Source: Prorocentrum cordatum
Taxonomy: Eukaryota > Sar > Dinophyceae > Prorocentrales > Prorocentraceae
Length of the DNA stretch: 64,000 nt
Assembly (NCBI GenBank): GCA_963575745.1
Contig: CAUYUJ010003592.1
Location: 280,359-344,358 of the forward strand
Reading direction: 5' to 3'
Position numbers and translations under genes: made by a program. The notes under the pieces were generated by a model, which saw nothing but the letters and a program-made list of their open reading frames with translations, did not search any database and was not told the origin of the DNA. Shown piece by piece: positions 43,892-54,411 of this stretch (positions are counted from its first letter, which is position 1; each line of letters starts with the position of its first letter).

Positions 43892-46800
43892 GGTTATGAG
43901 GAAAACCCTGCAGGCATCGTGCGGCGCGTAATAGTTGTATTATCCAGTCCACGTCAGCTCTGAGCTATGGGTCGACGCTCGCGCGGCGATGCCCCCGCGT
44001 GAGTCCGACGCAAATCCGACGCAATTCCGGCGTAAATGCGACGTGGATCCGACGCAAATCGAGTGTTAAGTTGGTGCGCGAGGCATCCAGGAATGTCTTC
44101 GTGTCAGTGAAAGCCCATGCCAAGAAGCACCTTGCATGCCTCCAGGGTGCCCTGTGTTTCTTGGGCTTCGATGGTCTTGCCGTTGCAAACATGACGTTCC
44201 CACGCCAGACATCCATGGACGCCCTGGGGTCTCAGGGTTGGGTTTCTTGTGGAAGGTTTCTTGTGGTCGGGCTCCTACTGTAGTCTTGGCTTCCGAGATG
44301 TCGGAGAACAAAACACGGCATAACACACACATTCTCGGAGGTCCGTGTGCATGGTTTGGATCGGCACTTGGGTCCCCTTGGCGGCGCCTCCAGCGCCGCC
44401 TCTGGTGCGCTCCGCGCGCCTGGGAAATCCTTTCTGCTCAGATCCGAGAAATTCGCGCGGACCTCCAACCCGCGGAAGCTGCGGCGTAAGGTCGCTACGC
44501 CATCTAGCGTGAGACCCGCTTCTTTTCGTCGCTCAGATGGGGTCAGAGTAGATGGGGGCGAAGGATCTCGCCGCATCGCTGGTGCATCGCCGTTACGGCC
44601 AGATGCGGATCCCGATGGTCTCCGCGCCGATGCAGCGCGATCCTCCGACCCCATCTTATCAGACCACATTCAGGAAGCCTCTATGTAAGGGGGCCGCCGC
44701 GAGGCCGCGAAGTTGTTCGCGGCTCACGGTTCGCGGTTCGCGAACTTTTCAGCCAGACCACCCGTTCTATCGTTCCCCATCTCGCCCCTTGGGCGCGCTC
44801 TGATTTCAAGTCGGCGCGGGTTGTTGAGGGAAGATGTGAGTTGTTGGAAAGCGGATGTTATGGTGGACACATTTGGTGTTTTTGTTTAGTCTACGGTCGG
44901 GCAGAGCTATGTGGTCGAGGTCGTTTCAGGGAGGGTACATTAATGTTCTTCGTGATCGTTGGATGTATTCGTGCTTCCTGGGGGAGGGTACCCTCGAATG
45001 CTCTTCAGTTTGGCCTGGTCTTGCCGTAGCTCAGAATCGATTTTCCTTTATCGCTCGTCGCCCATCGGCGCGCTGCCGTCGGAGGTCCCCAACAACGTCG
45101 TAGTGAGGCACACGGGTTCTGGAGGAAGCGGCCTTGAGGCAGTTTTCGGGCTCTCGGGGCCTTCCCTGGGGCCCTGGGACTGAAAGAACAACGCTGAGCG
45201 GTTAAGCCCATTGGATCCAGGACCCGTTTCCTTCACGACCCGTTGCTCTCATTCCACAAATAACAAACAGTGCGATGACCACGCCGTCGGGGGAGCCGGT
45301 GGGGATCCGGGGTGGCAGCACGGTTTTAAGGCTTGGGTCGCTCTCCGAGGCCCCAAGAGGCTTCCCCAAGGCCCCCCCACACACCGTGCGGTAACAAACG
45401 CGTCGTGAGGTATCGAATATGCTTACGGTAAATCATCGCCGCCACCCTGCCTTTCGGAAACGCCCCTGGGGCCGATCGTTGGGCCGAGTTCTGGCGCGGC
45501 TGATTGCATTGGACCATGTGTTCCCCCAGCCGTTGTGACCCTTTTTGGGAACGCTTCGGAAGAGAGAGAAAGGAGGGGGATGATGAGGAGGAGGAGGATG
45601 AAGAGGAGGAGGAGGAGGAGGAGAAGCAGGAGGAGGAGGAGGAGGAGGAGGAGGGGGAGGAGGAGGAGGAGAAGCAGGAGCAGGAGGAGGAGGAGGAGGA
45701 GGAGGAGGACCAGGAGGAGGAGGAGGAGGAGGAGGAGGAGGAGGAGACGGAGGTCATGCAGGAAGAGGTCGAGGAGAAGGAGGAGGAGGAGGAGGAGGAG
45801 GAGGAAGACGAACAATTGGGCTCTTGATGCCCTCCTGGGGCCTTCTGGGCCTCTTGGGGCCTCCAGGGGACCTCTTGGGCTTCGGAGGCCGTCTTGGGAG
45901 CCCTCCTTCGGTGCTCAGAGCCGGGGCCGTCTTGGGGGCAATCTCGGGAGCCTCGGGGTTTGCCCTGGAGCACGCCCAGAATGGAAAGTGTTGAAGCATA
46001 GCCACAAACAGCAAGTCATTACACTTTGTGTCAAGGGCATTACAAACGCCCCTCATCACCTGGTTTACGAGGCGCTGTGCGCTGAAACTCCTGTGGGCTG
46101 ACAGGGTAAACTCTGCGCGATGTGCGGCGTCCTGGCTGCTCTCTAGGCTTTGGTGGGTTTCCAGGAGTTTTACGGACCACGCACTTCTAACCCAGGGTAG
46201 GGTCGTGTTTTCATCCCTCAATTGTGGTGTGTAAGCCATGTGGTGCCGTAAACAGCCCTGGGCGGCAGCGTGGCGAAGTCTCGCCGGATCCGCCCAGCGC
46301 ACGATGGCCGCGATGCGACCATTGGGCGGCACCATGGCGAAACCTCGCCGCACCCGTCCAAAATTCCTGAGTAAGTCCCTCCACCTTCACCTCCACCTTC
46401 CATACCTTCCGCCCTCCAAGCCTTCCGACCTCCGCGGAAGGTGCGGCAGGATTCGTCGAATCGCATGACGATACCTCACGCAATGCGAGGAAGCCCACAC
46501 ATTTCATATCATGAAGCTGCCCCCCCCAAGCGGATTGGTGCAACGATTTTTGTCCAACACAACAAATATTATATTTCCAAGTTGTTCGGCTTTACTTTAT
46601 TCAGGATTTCTTGCGTCGCCGACCCGCTCCGATATTGGGCATTGGGTGTGCGGCTTGTGCGAAATCTCGCTTCGACGCGTCATTCGAGCGGTGTCGCCCC
46701 CGGTCTGTTTCCACGTTGTCTCTCTGCTACCATTTTTCTTTAAAATTCAGAATCGCGTTTTCGGGTGTCGTTTCAGCTCGCGGTGGCCTCTTCGGGGGTC

Positions 46801-48519
46801 TTGCGCGCGTCGTGGGCCGTCTGAAAGCTATCGTGAGTGTCGCGGGCGCATCGTTCGACGACTCGGAGCCCTTTTGGACCGTCTCGGGCGCCTCTTGGGG
46901 CCCTCTTGCATCGCTATGGAGCGCTTGAAAGCCGCGCCCAGGAGCAGAACCATCTCTGGCCCGACCTGGCCGGGGCACTTCGCGTCCGGGGACTCCTCTG
47001 GGCCGCCCCGCGCGCGCGAGGTAGAAATGCTGCGAGGCAGTCGTCGGAGATCTTCGCGCGCCTCTGGCCCGTGGGGCCGGCGAGTCTCCCCCGAGGAGCA
47101 TGTCCAGCGCGTTGTGGGGCGCGCGACGAACGGGCGGGCAAATTTCGACGATTCCTCCTCTCATCCTCTCCTGCTGCTGCTTCCCATTATTTCCTTTTCC
47201 CGCTGCTGCTGCTGGCCTTCCTGCCGCTGCTGCCGCTCCCTCCTCTTTTTTTTTTCTTTACCGTCGCTAATGCTGCGCGGGCGCGCCTGCTTGGCACGCC
47301 GGCGCACCAGGCAGGCCCGCGATTCTGCGCCCGCGATTTCGCCCACAATTTCGGCAACACGATTTTGCCCACGATTTCGGACACGATTTTGCCCACGATT
47401 TCGGACACGATTTTGCCCGTGATTTTCGGCCACGATTCCGCGCCCCCTTGCAAGGCCCCACGAAACCACCTGCGATTTTGAACACGATTTTTTCTTTTTG
47501 ATTTAATTGTGAGAAGAATCTTGGTCAAAAAAGTGCGCCTCCGCGGAAGGGAGGAAGGGAGGCCAAGCAAGTGCGCAAAATCGAGGCCAACAAAGTGTCC
47601 ACAATCGTGGTCAAACGGGGAGGGGGGGCAGGGCGCCGCGGAAAAGCGGCGGGGGGATCGGGGAGGGAGCCAGGGGCTCCCCCGGGGACTCCCGCTCGGT
47701 TGGAGAGGATACGTTTGCGGCGGGCTGCGCTGCCTCGCGCGGCGGGTTCGCGATTGCGCCGCCGCGCCCGCGGCCGGCCGTTGAGGTTTCGAAGCCGGCG
47801 TTTGCCGTCAGGCCCCTCTTCTCCGCCACCAGCGCAGCCGCGCGCCGTGGCCCCCAGGGGAGAGCGCCGGGGCATCGCCGCGGTTGCGGCAGAGTCTGCG
47901 CCAGCGGCCCCCGCGCCCGCGGTGGGCCCCACGAGCGCTACTCCCCAGAAGCGGAGTTTGCTCAACTTGCGCGGGCATGAGACCCAACCGCCACCGGCGT
48001 CCCGCCGATTCCCCACGTGGCGCTCGCGCTCGAGCGTTTCTTTTTCACGCGGGGTCTCCAAAGTGGCCCTTCTCTTGCGGTCCGTCGGTCCCTTGCCGCC
48101 GCGTTCCATCATAAATCAGTTTGGGAGGTGTTTCTCCCGCGCAAGCTATCGGCCGCGCGGCCGGGGCAGCGCCTGGCCTTTCGACGGCTGCGCGCGCGCC
48201 GATTCCGCCTGCGCTTCGAATGCGTCTCGCGCTCATATTCGCGCGGACGCTATGCCCGACGATTGCGGAACGAAGCGTCGTCGCGGTGATGAATTCCATG
48301 GCGGTCGCTCGGCGGCCTGGCTCGGGGGCCGCGTTGGTCGCGCCTCCGCGGTTCGGCCCGCGGCGATTCGATGGTGCGCGGGCGTTCCATGATGATTCCC
48401 CGCGGTCCAGCTTGAGGAAAGCATTTTTCCACTGTGAATCCGTCGCGGCTTCTTGGGGGGGCTCTGCTTGGCAAACCAGGTCGAAGGAGGGGCGGAAGGC
48501 CAGGGCGAACGGTCTGAGC
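43892..48519. other. Probable intron sequence, repeats only
   Basis: Lies between CCCH exon candidates 1 and 2. It includes a short direct copy of TAGTCTTGGCTTCCGAGATG (43681 and 44281), GACGCAAATCCGACGCAA-type repeats (44005-44065), a GCGAAC palindromic field (44700-44750), a (GGA)n tract (45580-45815), and GCGGC-rich DNA. Long frames at 46.5-48.4 kb are GC-driven, occur on both strands and have no motif. Confidence 0.4.
47330..47435. repeat. 24-bp tandem repeat
   Basis: About four copies of ACGATTTTGCCCACGATTTC followed by GGAC, the outer ones degenerate. Non-coding. Confidence 0.85.
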
Positions 48520-49689
48520 GATGGACGGGGGAGGGATCATCGTCTCCGACGGGAGGAGGCGCCGTGCCCCCCCCCCCCCGCCGGCCAAACTGAAGCACGC
48601 TCGAGGATGCCATCCCCCAGGATGCACCAGAACACCCGACAAACACGAAAAACATGAGGGCACTCTCCCCGAACCGACCTCGATCTTAGAGCTCGGCCCA
48701 AGTGCACGCGCAGCGCCATCCCCTGGGCTATTTTCCCTCATCGTCGCCTCCGACGGGAGGATCAATTCGTTCCAGAGCGATCTGAGACGTTTTCAGAGCT
48801 TGCCGGAATTGGATCTCGGAGATCCTCGATTGACCCCCGCCCAGATTTATTCTCGTCCTGGCTTCGTCTGGCGGACAGGAGGATCGGCCACGCGCAGAAT
48901 GGGGTCGGGGGGAGAGGGGAGGGTTTCTTGGAAGCACCCTTGTTTCTTAGAAGGCGCGGGCCTCATATATAAATGCAAGGCCGGCGCCTTCTAAGGAGCA
49001 ACCTCCTTCGAAGAAGCCTTTCCCCCTCCCCCTTCCCTCCACCCTCTTGTGCGCGCCGCCAAGAGGAAGCGCCGTACCACCCCCCGGCTCCCCGCCCTGC
49101 CCTACCTCAGGGCGCTCATGGGATCCACCCTGCCCTGCTCGAGCCTTTCCTGGTGGGCGCGTTTCCCAACAACGGCTTCGCCCGTCGGGGTGCGCAGCGT
49201 GTGGGTGGATGTTTTGCCCTTTGCTTCGGCGGCAAGCGAGGGAGGGAAGGGTGAGAGGGAAAAGGCCTTTTCGGGAGGCTCGCAGGTCCCCCGGCCTTCG
49301 GAGACATCTCCTGAGCCTTCCCCCCGAAAACAGAGACCAGCTTCTCAGAGGGCGCGAGGGCTGCGAGAAGTCCCGCCGCCGTCTGAAAAGGCCTTCTCCT
49401 TCTCGTATTTCTCCCCTATTCCGCCGCCGACTATTACCGTCTCCTCCGACAGGGGTGCTTAATGGATGGGTGGATTTTCTGCACACGCGTACACACACAA
49501 AGGGAATCCTTTGTTTTCCGCCTCATGGGGCGTCTTCTGCGCACTCCGCCACAATAGGATTTTACCTAACAGCTTTTGCCGATAGTCTTCTAGTGGACTC
49601 AAAAGAGAGCATATGATGACTCCACAGGGGGGTCTGGGCGGGTGCCGGGGAAAAGAACCGGGAACAGAGCCGGGCTCGTTTTAAGCCAA

Positions 49690-50040
49690 CAGTCACACAC
49701 TTCGTGCTCTTCGACCTCCCAGAATTCCATTCCCGGGCCACATTTTGAATAACCGGAGCCAACTGTAGGCTACTTCGTGCTCTTCGATTTCCCAGAATTC
49801 CATTCCCGGGACAAATTTTGGATGCCCGGAGCCAACTGTAGGCTACTTCGTGCTTTTCGATTTCCCAGAACTCCATTCCCAGGCCGCATTTTGGATGCCC
49901 GGAGCCAACTGTAGGCCACTTCGTGGTCTTCGAGTTCCCAGAACTCCTTTCCTGGGCATGATTTTGAATGCCCGGAGCCAACTGTAGGCCACTTCGTGTT
50001 CTTCGAGTTCCCAGAACTCCATTCCCGGGCCACATTTTGA
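49690..50040. repeat. 73-bp tandem repeat, five copies
   Basis: Units begin near 49701, 49773, 49846, 49920 and 49993 and share ACTTCGTGCTCTTCGA, TTCCCAGAACTCCATTCC and GGAGCCAACTGTAGG. Sequence divergence between units is low. The regular minus-strand frame is an artefact. Confidence 0.9.
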
Positions 50041-50370
50041 ATGCTGAGGCAGGCTGATGCTGAGGCTGAGGCAGGCTGAGGCTGAGGCAGGCTGAGGCTG
50101 AGGCCGAGGCTGAAGGCAGACTGAGGCTGAGGCTGAAGCAGGCTGAGGCTGAGGCTGAGGCAGGCTGAGGCTGAGGCAGGCTGATGCTGAGGCAGGCTGA
50201 GGCTGAGGCTGAGGCTGATGCAGGCTGAGGCTGAGGCAGGCTGAGGCTGAGGCCGAGGCTGAAGGCAGACTGAGGCTGAGGCTGAAGCAGGCTGAGGCTG
50301 AGGCTGAGGCAGGCTGAGGCTGAGGCAGGCTGAGGCTGAGGCTGAGGCAGGCTGAGGCTGAGGCTGCGAC
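50041..50370. repeat. GCTGAG/GCAGGCTGAG tandem array
   Basis: Built from GCTGAG and GCAGGCTGAG, with a higher-order duplication of about 160 bp (the phrase GCCGAGGCTGAAGGCAGACT at about 50102 and 50250). It abuts the 73-bp array. Confidence 0.9.
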
Positions 50371-51643
50371 TGTGACTGCCGTTGCCACTGCGACTGTCAT
50401 CGCGAATGCGACTACGACTGCGAGAACAGCAGAATTCTACAACTGGATTCTCATCTGAATCTTAAGGGGAATGCTTCCAGATATGCTCCTACACATCGCT
50501 GTTAGGTTGCTTTGCCGGGATAATCCTTTTTTATCCCGTCACAGATCGGAACCCTTTTGGCCTTCAGCCGCAAAAAGAATCTTTGGTATTCTTCTGCAGA
50601 GAAGGGATCCTTGTGCACTCTGCCACAAAAAAGGAATCCGTTTTGGTGTTCTCCTCGCCTCCGACAGGAGGAGGCGCTGCACCACCACCGGCCGGCCAAA
50701 CTGAAGTACACTCGAGGATACCATCCCCCAGGATGCACCCGAACACCCAACAAACACGAAGAACATGAGGGCACCCTCCCCGAACCGACCTCGACCTTGG
50801 ACCTCGGTCCAACTGCACGTCCAGTGCCAACCCCTGGGCTATTCGCCCTCATCGTCGCCGCCGACGGGAGGAGGATCAATCCGTTCTAGAGCGATCTGGG
50901 ATGCTCTCAGAGCTTCCGGAACGCTCTGAGAAGGCCGCGTCGCCAAGATATCGCAGAGGTCCTCGATCTATCCCCTCCCTGATTTTTTTCTTCGAGGGAG
51001 TTCTCGCGTATCCTCGCCGCCTCCGACAGGAGGAGGCGCTGTACCACCCCCGGCTCCTCAATATTAATACGGTCCTGGAAACCTTGTACGTAACCCAAGG
51101 AAGCCTACATAGATCAGATCGAAGAAGGGGCGGAAGGTCAGGGCGGACGGTCTGGAAGATGGAGGGGGAGGGATCGCCGCCTCCGACAGGAGGAGGCGCT
51201 GTACCACCCCGCCCAGGGCAGCGTTTCGTGGCCCCATAGGGAGCCCCACCGAAAGCGGCACCCACAACGCGTTACGAACAATTGTTTATGGTTGGGTCCT
51301 TCGCCAGGATAATTCTTCGAGGGAGTTCTCGCGCATCCTCGCCGCCCCCGACAGGAGGAGGCGCTGTACCACCCCCGGCTCCTCAAGACGGTCCTGGAAA
51401 CCTTGTGCGTACCCCGAGGAGGCCCACATAGATCAGATCGAGGAAGGGGCTGAGGGTCAGGGCGGACGGTCTGGAAGATGAGGGAGAGGGATCGCCGCCT
51501 CCGACAGGAGGAGGCGCTGTACCACCCCCCGCCGGCCAAATTGAAGTACACTCGAGGATACCATCTCCCAGGATGCACCAGAACACCCGACAAACACGAA
51601 GAACATGCGAGCACCGACGGCAGACAACGACGAACACGTATCC

Positions 51644-51800
51644 TCGCCGCCTCCGACAGGAGGAGGCCCTGTACCACCCCCGGCTCCTCAAGACGGTCCT
51701 GTGCGAGGAGCACGCGGCGCTCGCGCAGACCGCCCCGGGCGCGCCCGGGCGCGCCGCGCGGCTGCCGGGGGCGCGGTGCTGCGGCCCGCCCGCCAGGGGG
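51644..51800 (+). CDS. CCCH zinc-finger exon (second of three)
   Basis: The plus strand translates RLRQEEALYHPRLLKTVLC, then EEHAALAQTAPGAPGRAARL and PGARC. RRQEEALYHPLLYKT-like sequence before a Cys-rich finger is typical of the spacer between CCCH fingers; here LC-EEH and the later RC would be finger cysteines. Earlier copies of the exon start lie directly upstream. A G-rich donor region (CCAGGGGGGG, about 51793) follows. It would join exon 3 at 63662, which supplies the last Cys and His. Confidence 0.45.
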
Positions 51801-51991
51801 GGGGGGCATCGCTCGGACGTGTGCAGTTGTCCTTCGGCGAGGGCCATCGAGGAGTATCCTTGGCGATTTGGCGAAAAAACCGAAATCGAAAAATCCGGGC
51901 CAAAAAATTGAGGACGAGGGGGCAAAACATGGCCCCCCCCCACTGGCCAAATCATGGCCAGTGGGGGGGGCGGGGGCGAGGGACGCTGTGG

Positions 51992-52183
51992 TGAAAGTCG
52001 GGCCTGTCCCTTTATGCAGGAGGAAAACTCAGAAATAGTCACAAGATGGTCTGGGGACGATTTTTTGACTAAATTGTTTTTGCGCATGTGTTGTTGCTTA
52101 TTCTGCTGTATGTTTCCTCCAAAATGTTTGGGGATGTTGTATGTTTCCTCCAAAATCCGCCTGTAGGAGGACATGCCCGACCT
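51992..52183. mobile_element. MITE copy 2, same family, 10-bp target duplication
   Basis: The left end reads AAAGTCGGGCCTGTCC; the right end, reverse-complemented, reads AGGTCGGGCATGTCCTCC. Both continue into GGAGGAAA-type sequence. GACGCTGTGG flanks the element on both sides (51982-51991 and 52184-52193). The ends match MITE copy 1 at 43.7 kb. Inside, TATGTTTCCTCCAAAAT is directly repeated (52109 and 52139). Confidence 0.85.
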
Positions 52184-52494
52184 GACGCTGTGGGTGTCGA
52201 GGCGACTTTTTTGTTTTGCCTCGGCTGCACGTCGACCAGACTCGTGGGCGGTTTCTCTCCCCCATGCCTCAGAGAAGGAAAAGGTACCCATACCTCCACC
52301 CCTTCCGAAATTTTCCCTTTAGGGGCCTCGGAGGCCGTCGTCGGAATCGCTGGATTCGCTTCGTAATCCTGGTCAGAACGCACCCCAGCGGTACCAGTAC
52401 ATTTTGGATTCCCCCTTATGCGGGCAATCTCTTTATCAATATTTTGATGCTCGTTTTGAGGACCTCCTGGGGCCCACCTAGGACCTAACAGATC

Positions 52495-52615
52495 TGTTCG
52501 ACTCTAATTCGACCCAAGTTCGACTCAAGTTCGACTCAAGTTCAACCCAAGGTCGTCACAGGTTCGACTCAGGGTCGACTCAAATCGACGGACGTTCGAC
52601 GTAACTTCGACGCAA
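52495..52615. repeat. 11-bp TTCGACTCAAG tandem repeat
   Basis: About ten degenerate copies of AAGTTCGACTC with AGGTCGACTC variants. No gene. Confidence 0.85.
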
Positions 52616-52999
52616 GAGTAGAGCGAGTGTCTCCACGAAGGTCCCAAGAATGAGCATCCAACAACATCCAGTGAGTCTTGGACTTTCCTGGAGAGGGCGC
52701 CACGAGGCCGAGGCGAACAAGATGTGGACAGGGATCGAGCCTCCGAGGGGGCAGAATTCTTATCAATATCCACTGTGCCTCGGGGTTCTTGGGAAGGGAC
52801 TTTAACTCCAAGCTGCAGTGGATATGGACAGGAGTACTGCCCGCACCGCTTTTCTATCAGACACGAAGCCGCTAAGAGAAGGAGGAACACCCCGGGATTC
52901 ACCCTTGGGGGGGGTGGGGGCCATTCTAACGCACCTCTGTGCTAATGCCCCTTGGGCCATCCTGCACGAGAGAGGACGTTTGATCTTCCGTATACAATG

Positions 53000-53425
53000 A
53001 TTGGATGATAATTCGTTGCATCTCCAATCGAATCGCCGTCGTGATTATTCTCGTCGTTGCGATCGTCCTCTTTGCCGTCTGGATATGGGGCTCGCGCAAG
53101 TGATGTGCGCAGTAAGATCTCGCCATCATTGTTCTGAGCTTATTCGGTGGTTGCCGCGCGTGCAACTATTTGCGCATTTCTGATTTCCGTGATGGGTATT
53201 GTTGGGTGATTACTTCTTCCCATCGGGCAATGTTTGCCGGGTTACCTTGCGAGGGATTTAAAGTTTGTTCCTGGACGGAATGCAAGATAATTCGCTACAG
53301 GTCCATTCGGGTATGTTTGTCGCCTTCGTCGACGTCGTCGTCATGATCGTCGTCGTCGTCACATGGAACTCGCGCAGATCATCGTGCGCAGTAAGAGCTC
53401 GCCTCAGCTGTGGTGAGCCGTGCTT
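53000..53425. repeat. Imperfect duplication, about 280 bp apart
   Basis: The segments around 53005-53130 and 53288-53405 share GATAATTCG, a GTCGTCGT-rich stretch with GATCGTC, CTCGCGCA, GTGCGCAGTAAGA and GCTCGCC. The second is followed by a (TGT)n-like tract (53420-53520). No gene. Confidence 0.7.
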
Positions 53426-53654
53426 GTTGTTGTTGGTGGTGGTGTTGTTGGTGGTGTTTTCGGTGTTGTTTGTTGTTGTTGCTGCTGTTGTTGGTTTTGA
53501 TGTTGTTGGTGTTGTTGTTGCGGGATACATTGTTTGGCGGTTGTTGCCTCATCGGGTAATCCGGATAATCTGCCTTGCGTGACACTGCACGCGGGAGGAA
53601 TTCCGAGCATTTGTGTACGAGGGTGGTAATACATGTTTACATGTTTTTGTCTGC

Positions 53655-54135
53655 AGTTGTCCCTGGGAATCTTTGGGAAGTCTCCGGGTCTCGATGATTT
53701 CCACGGATTCCTAGGAGCCTATCCTGAGGAATGCTGCGGGCCCTCAGGGATCTTCAGGGAATCCGTGGGCACCCGGAGAAAGCCAAAGCTAACGAGTCAT
53801 GAGGAATCCGTGCGAATCCACATTGAATCCAAGGACTCCTCGGGACTCGGAAGGGAATCCTAAGGCATCCTACGAGTCAATTGGAATTCATGGGAATCTT
53901 AAGGGGACCTTGGGTTTCTCACGAATCTTTCGCAAATCCCAGAGTCGCTTTTGGGATTCCCAGGGATTCCTAGGGACCCTGCACTGATGAATCTTACGAA
54001 ATCTTGGGAATATTTTTAATCCTAAAGGAACCCTGAGAATCATTTGAAGTCCGTAGGAATCCAGAGGAATCCTAAGAATCCATAAGGCATTCATGGGACC
54101 TTCTAGGATTCTTTCAGGACATCCTGCAGTGCCGC
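53655..54135. repeat. Dispersed GGAATCC repeats
   Basis: GGGAATCC, GGAATCCTAAG and GGGATTCCTAGG recur about twenty times in both orientations without fixed spacing. It lies immediately upstream of the DIRS-like element. Confidence 0.7.
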
Positions 54136-54280
54136 CGCGAGAGACTAGTTATTTTCCCAATCTTGTTTTCGTCCCAATCCTTCAATAAGCTCGTGGAAAA
54201 GAAATGATTTACCATTCTAAAAAGGGGGTTATGAAAGACCTTGTCGAGGTTATGGCTACCCTTCATGGCCACCCCCCGTC

Positions 54281-54381
54281 GAAACAGAAACTCATGTTAG
54301 AACATGTTGATTGTTTCTCCTATGGGGTCCCTCTCTCCTGTGCTTGCGCCGCGATGCCGCCTCGCCGCAGGCTTTTTGTCT
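54281..54381 (+). repeat. Terminal split repeat A1
   Basis: A 101-bp segment from GAAACAGAAACTC to GGCTTTTTGTCT, essentially identical to 62579-62679. It defines the 5' end of the retroelement; the flank before it (CACCCCCCGTC) is unrelated to the B1/A2 junction. Confidence 0.95.
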
Positions 54382-54411
54382 TGAAAGCCTGAGGTCTGGG
54401 GGGGACCTCAG

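Larger units (their letters stand above)
48530..51700 (+). repeat. Multiplied copies of CCCH exon 2 start (RLRQEEALYHP)
   Basis: The sequence CGCCTCCGACAGGAGGAGGC, translating to RLRQEEA with LYHP next, occurs in recognisable form near 48540, 49061 (RRQEEAPYHP), 50657, 51020, 51177, 51342, 51494 and 51648, with shorter traces near 48744 and 50857. Copies at 51.0-51.5 kb carry the same downstream sequence (CTCCTCAAT/GACGGTCCTGG then GATCAGATCGA), and those at 48.5, 50.66 and 51.49 kb share another (GAGGATACCATC, AACACCC, CAAACACGAA). Only the 51648 copy extends into a full exon. The motif itself is also a hairpin (CGCCTCC/GGAGGCG). Confidence 0.7.

Noticed and set aside
46500-48400. GC-rich frames of up to 303 residues
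   Set aside because: Overlapping frames on both strands, Arg/Ala/Pro-dominated, no motif, no splice-supported borders.
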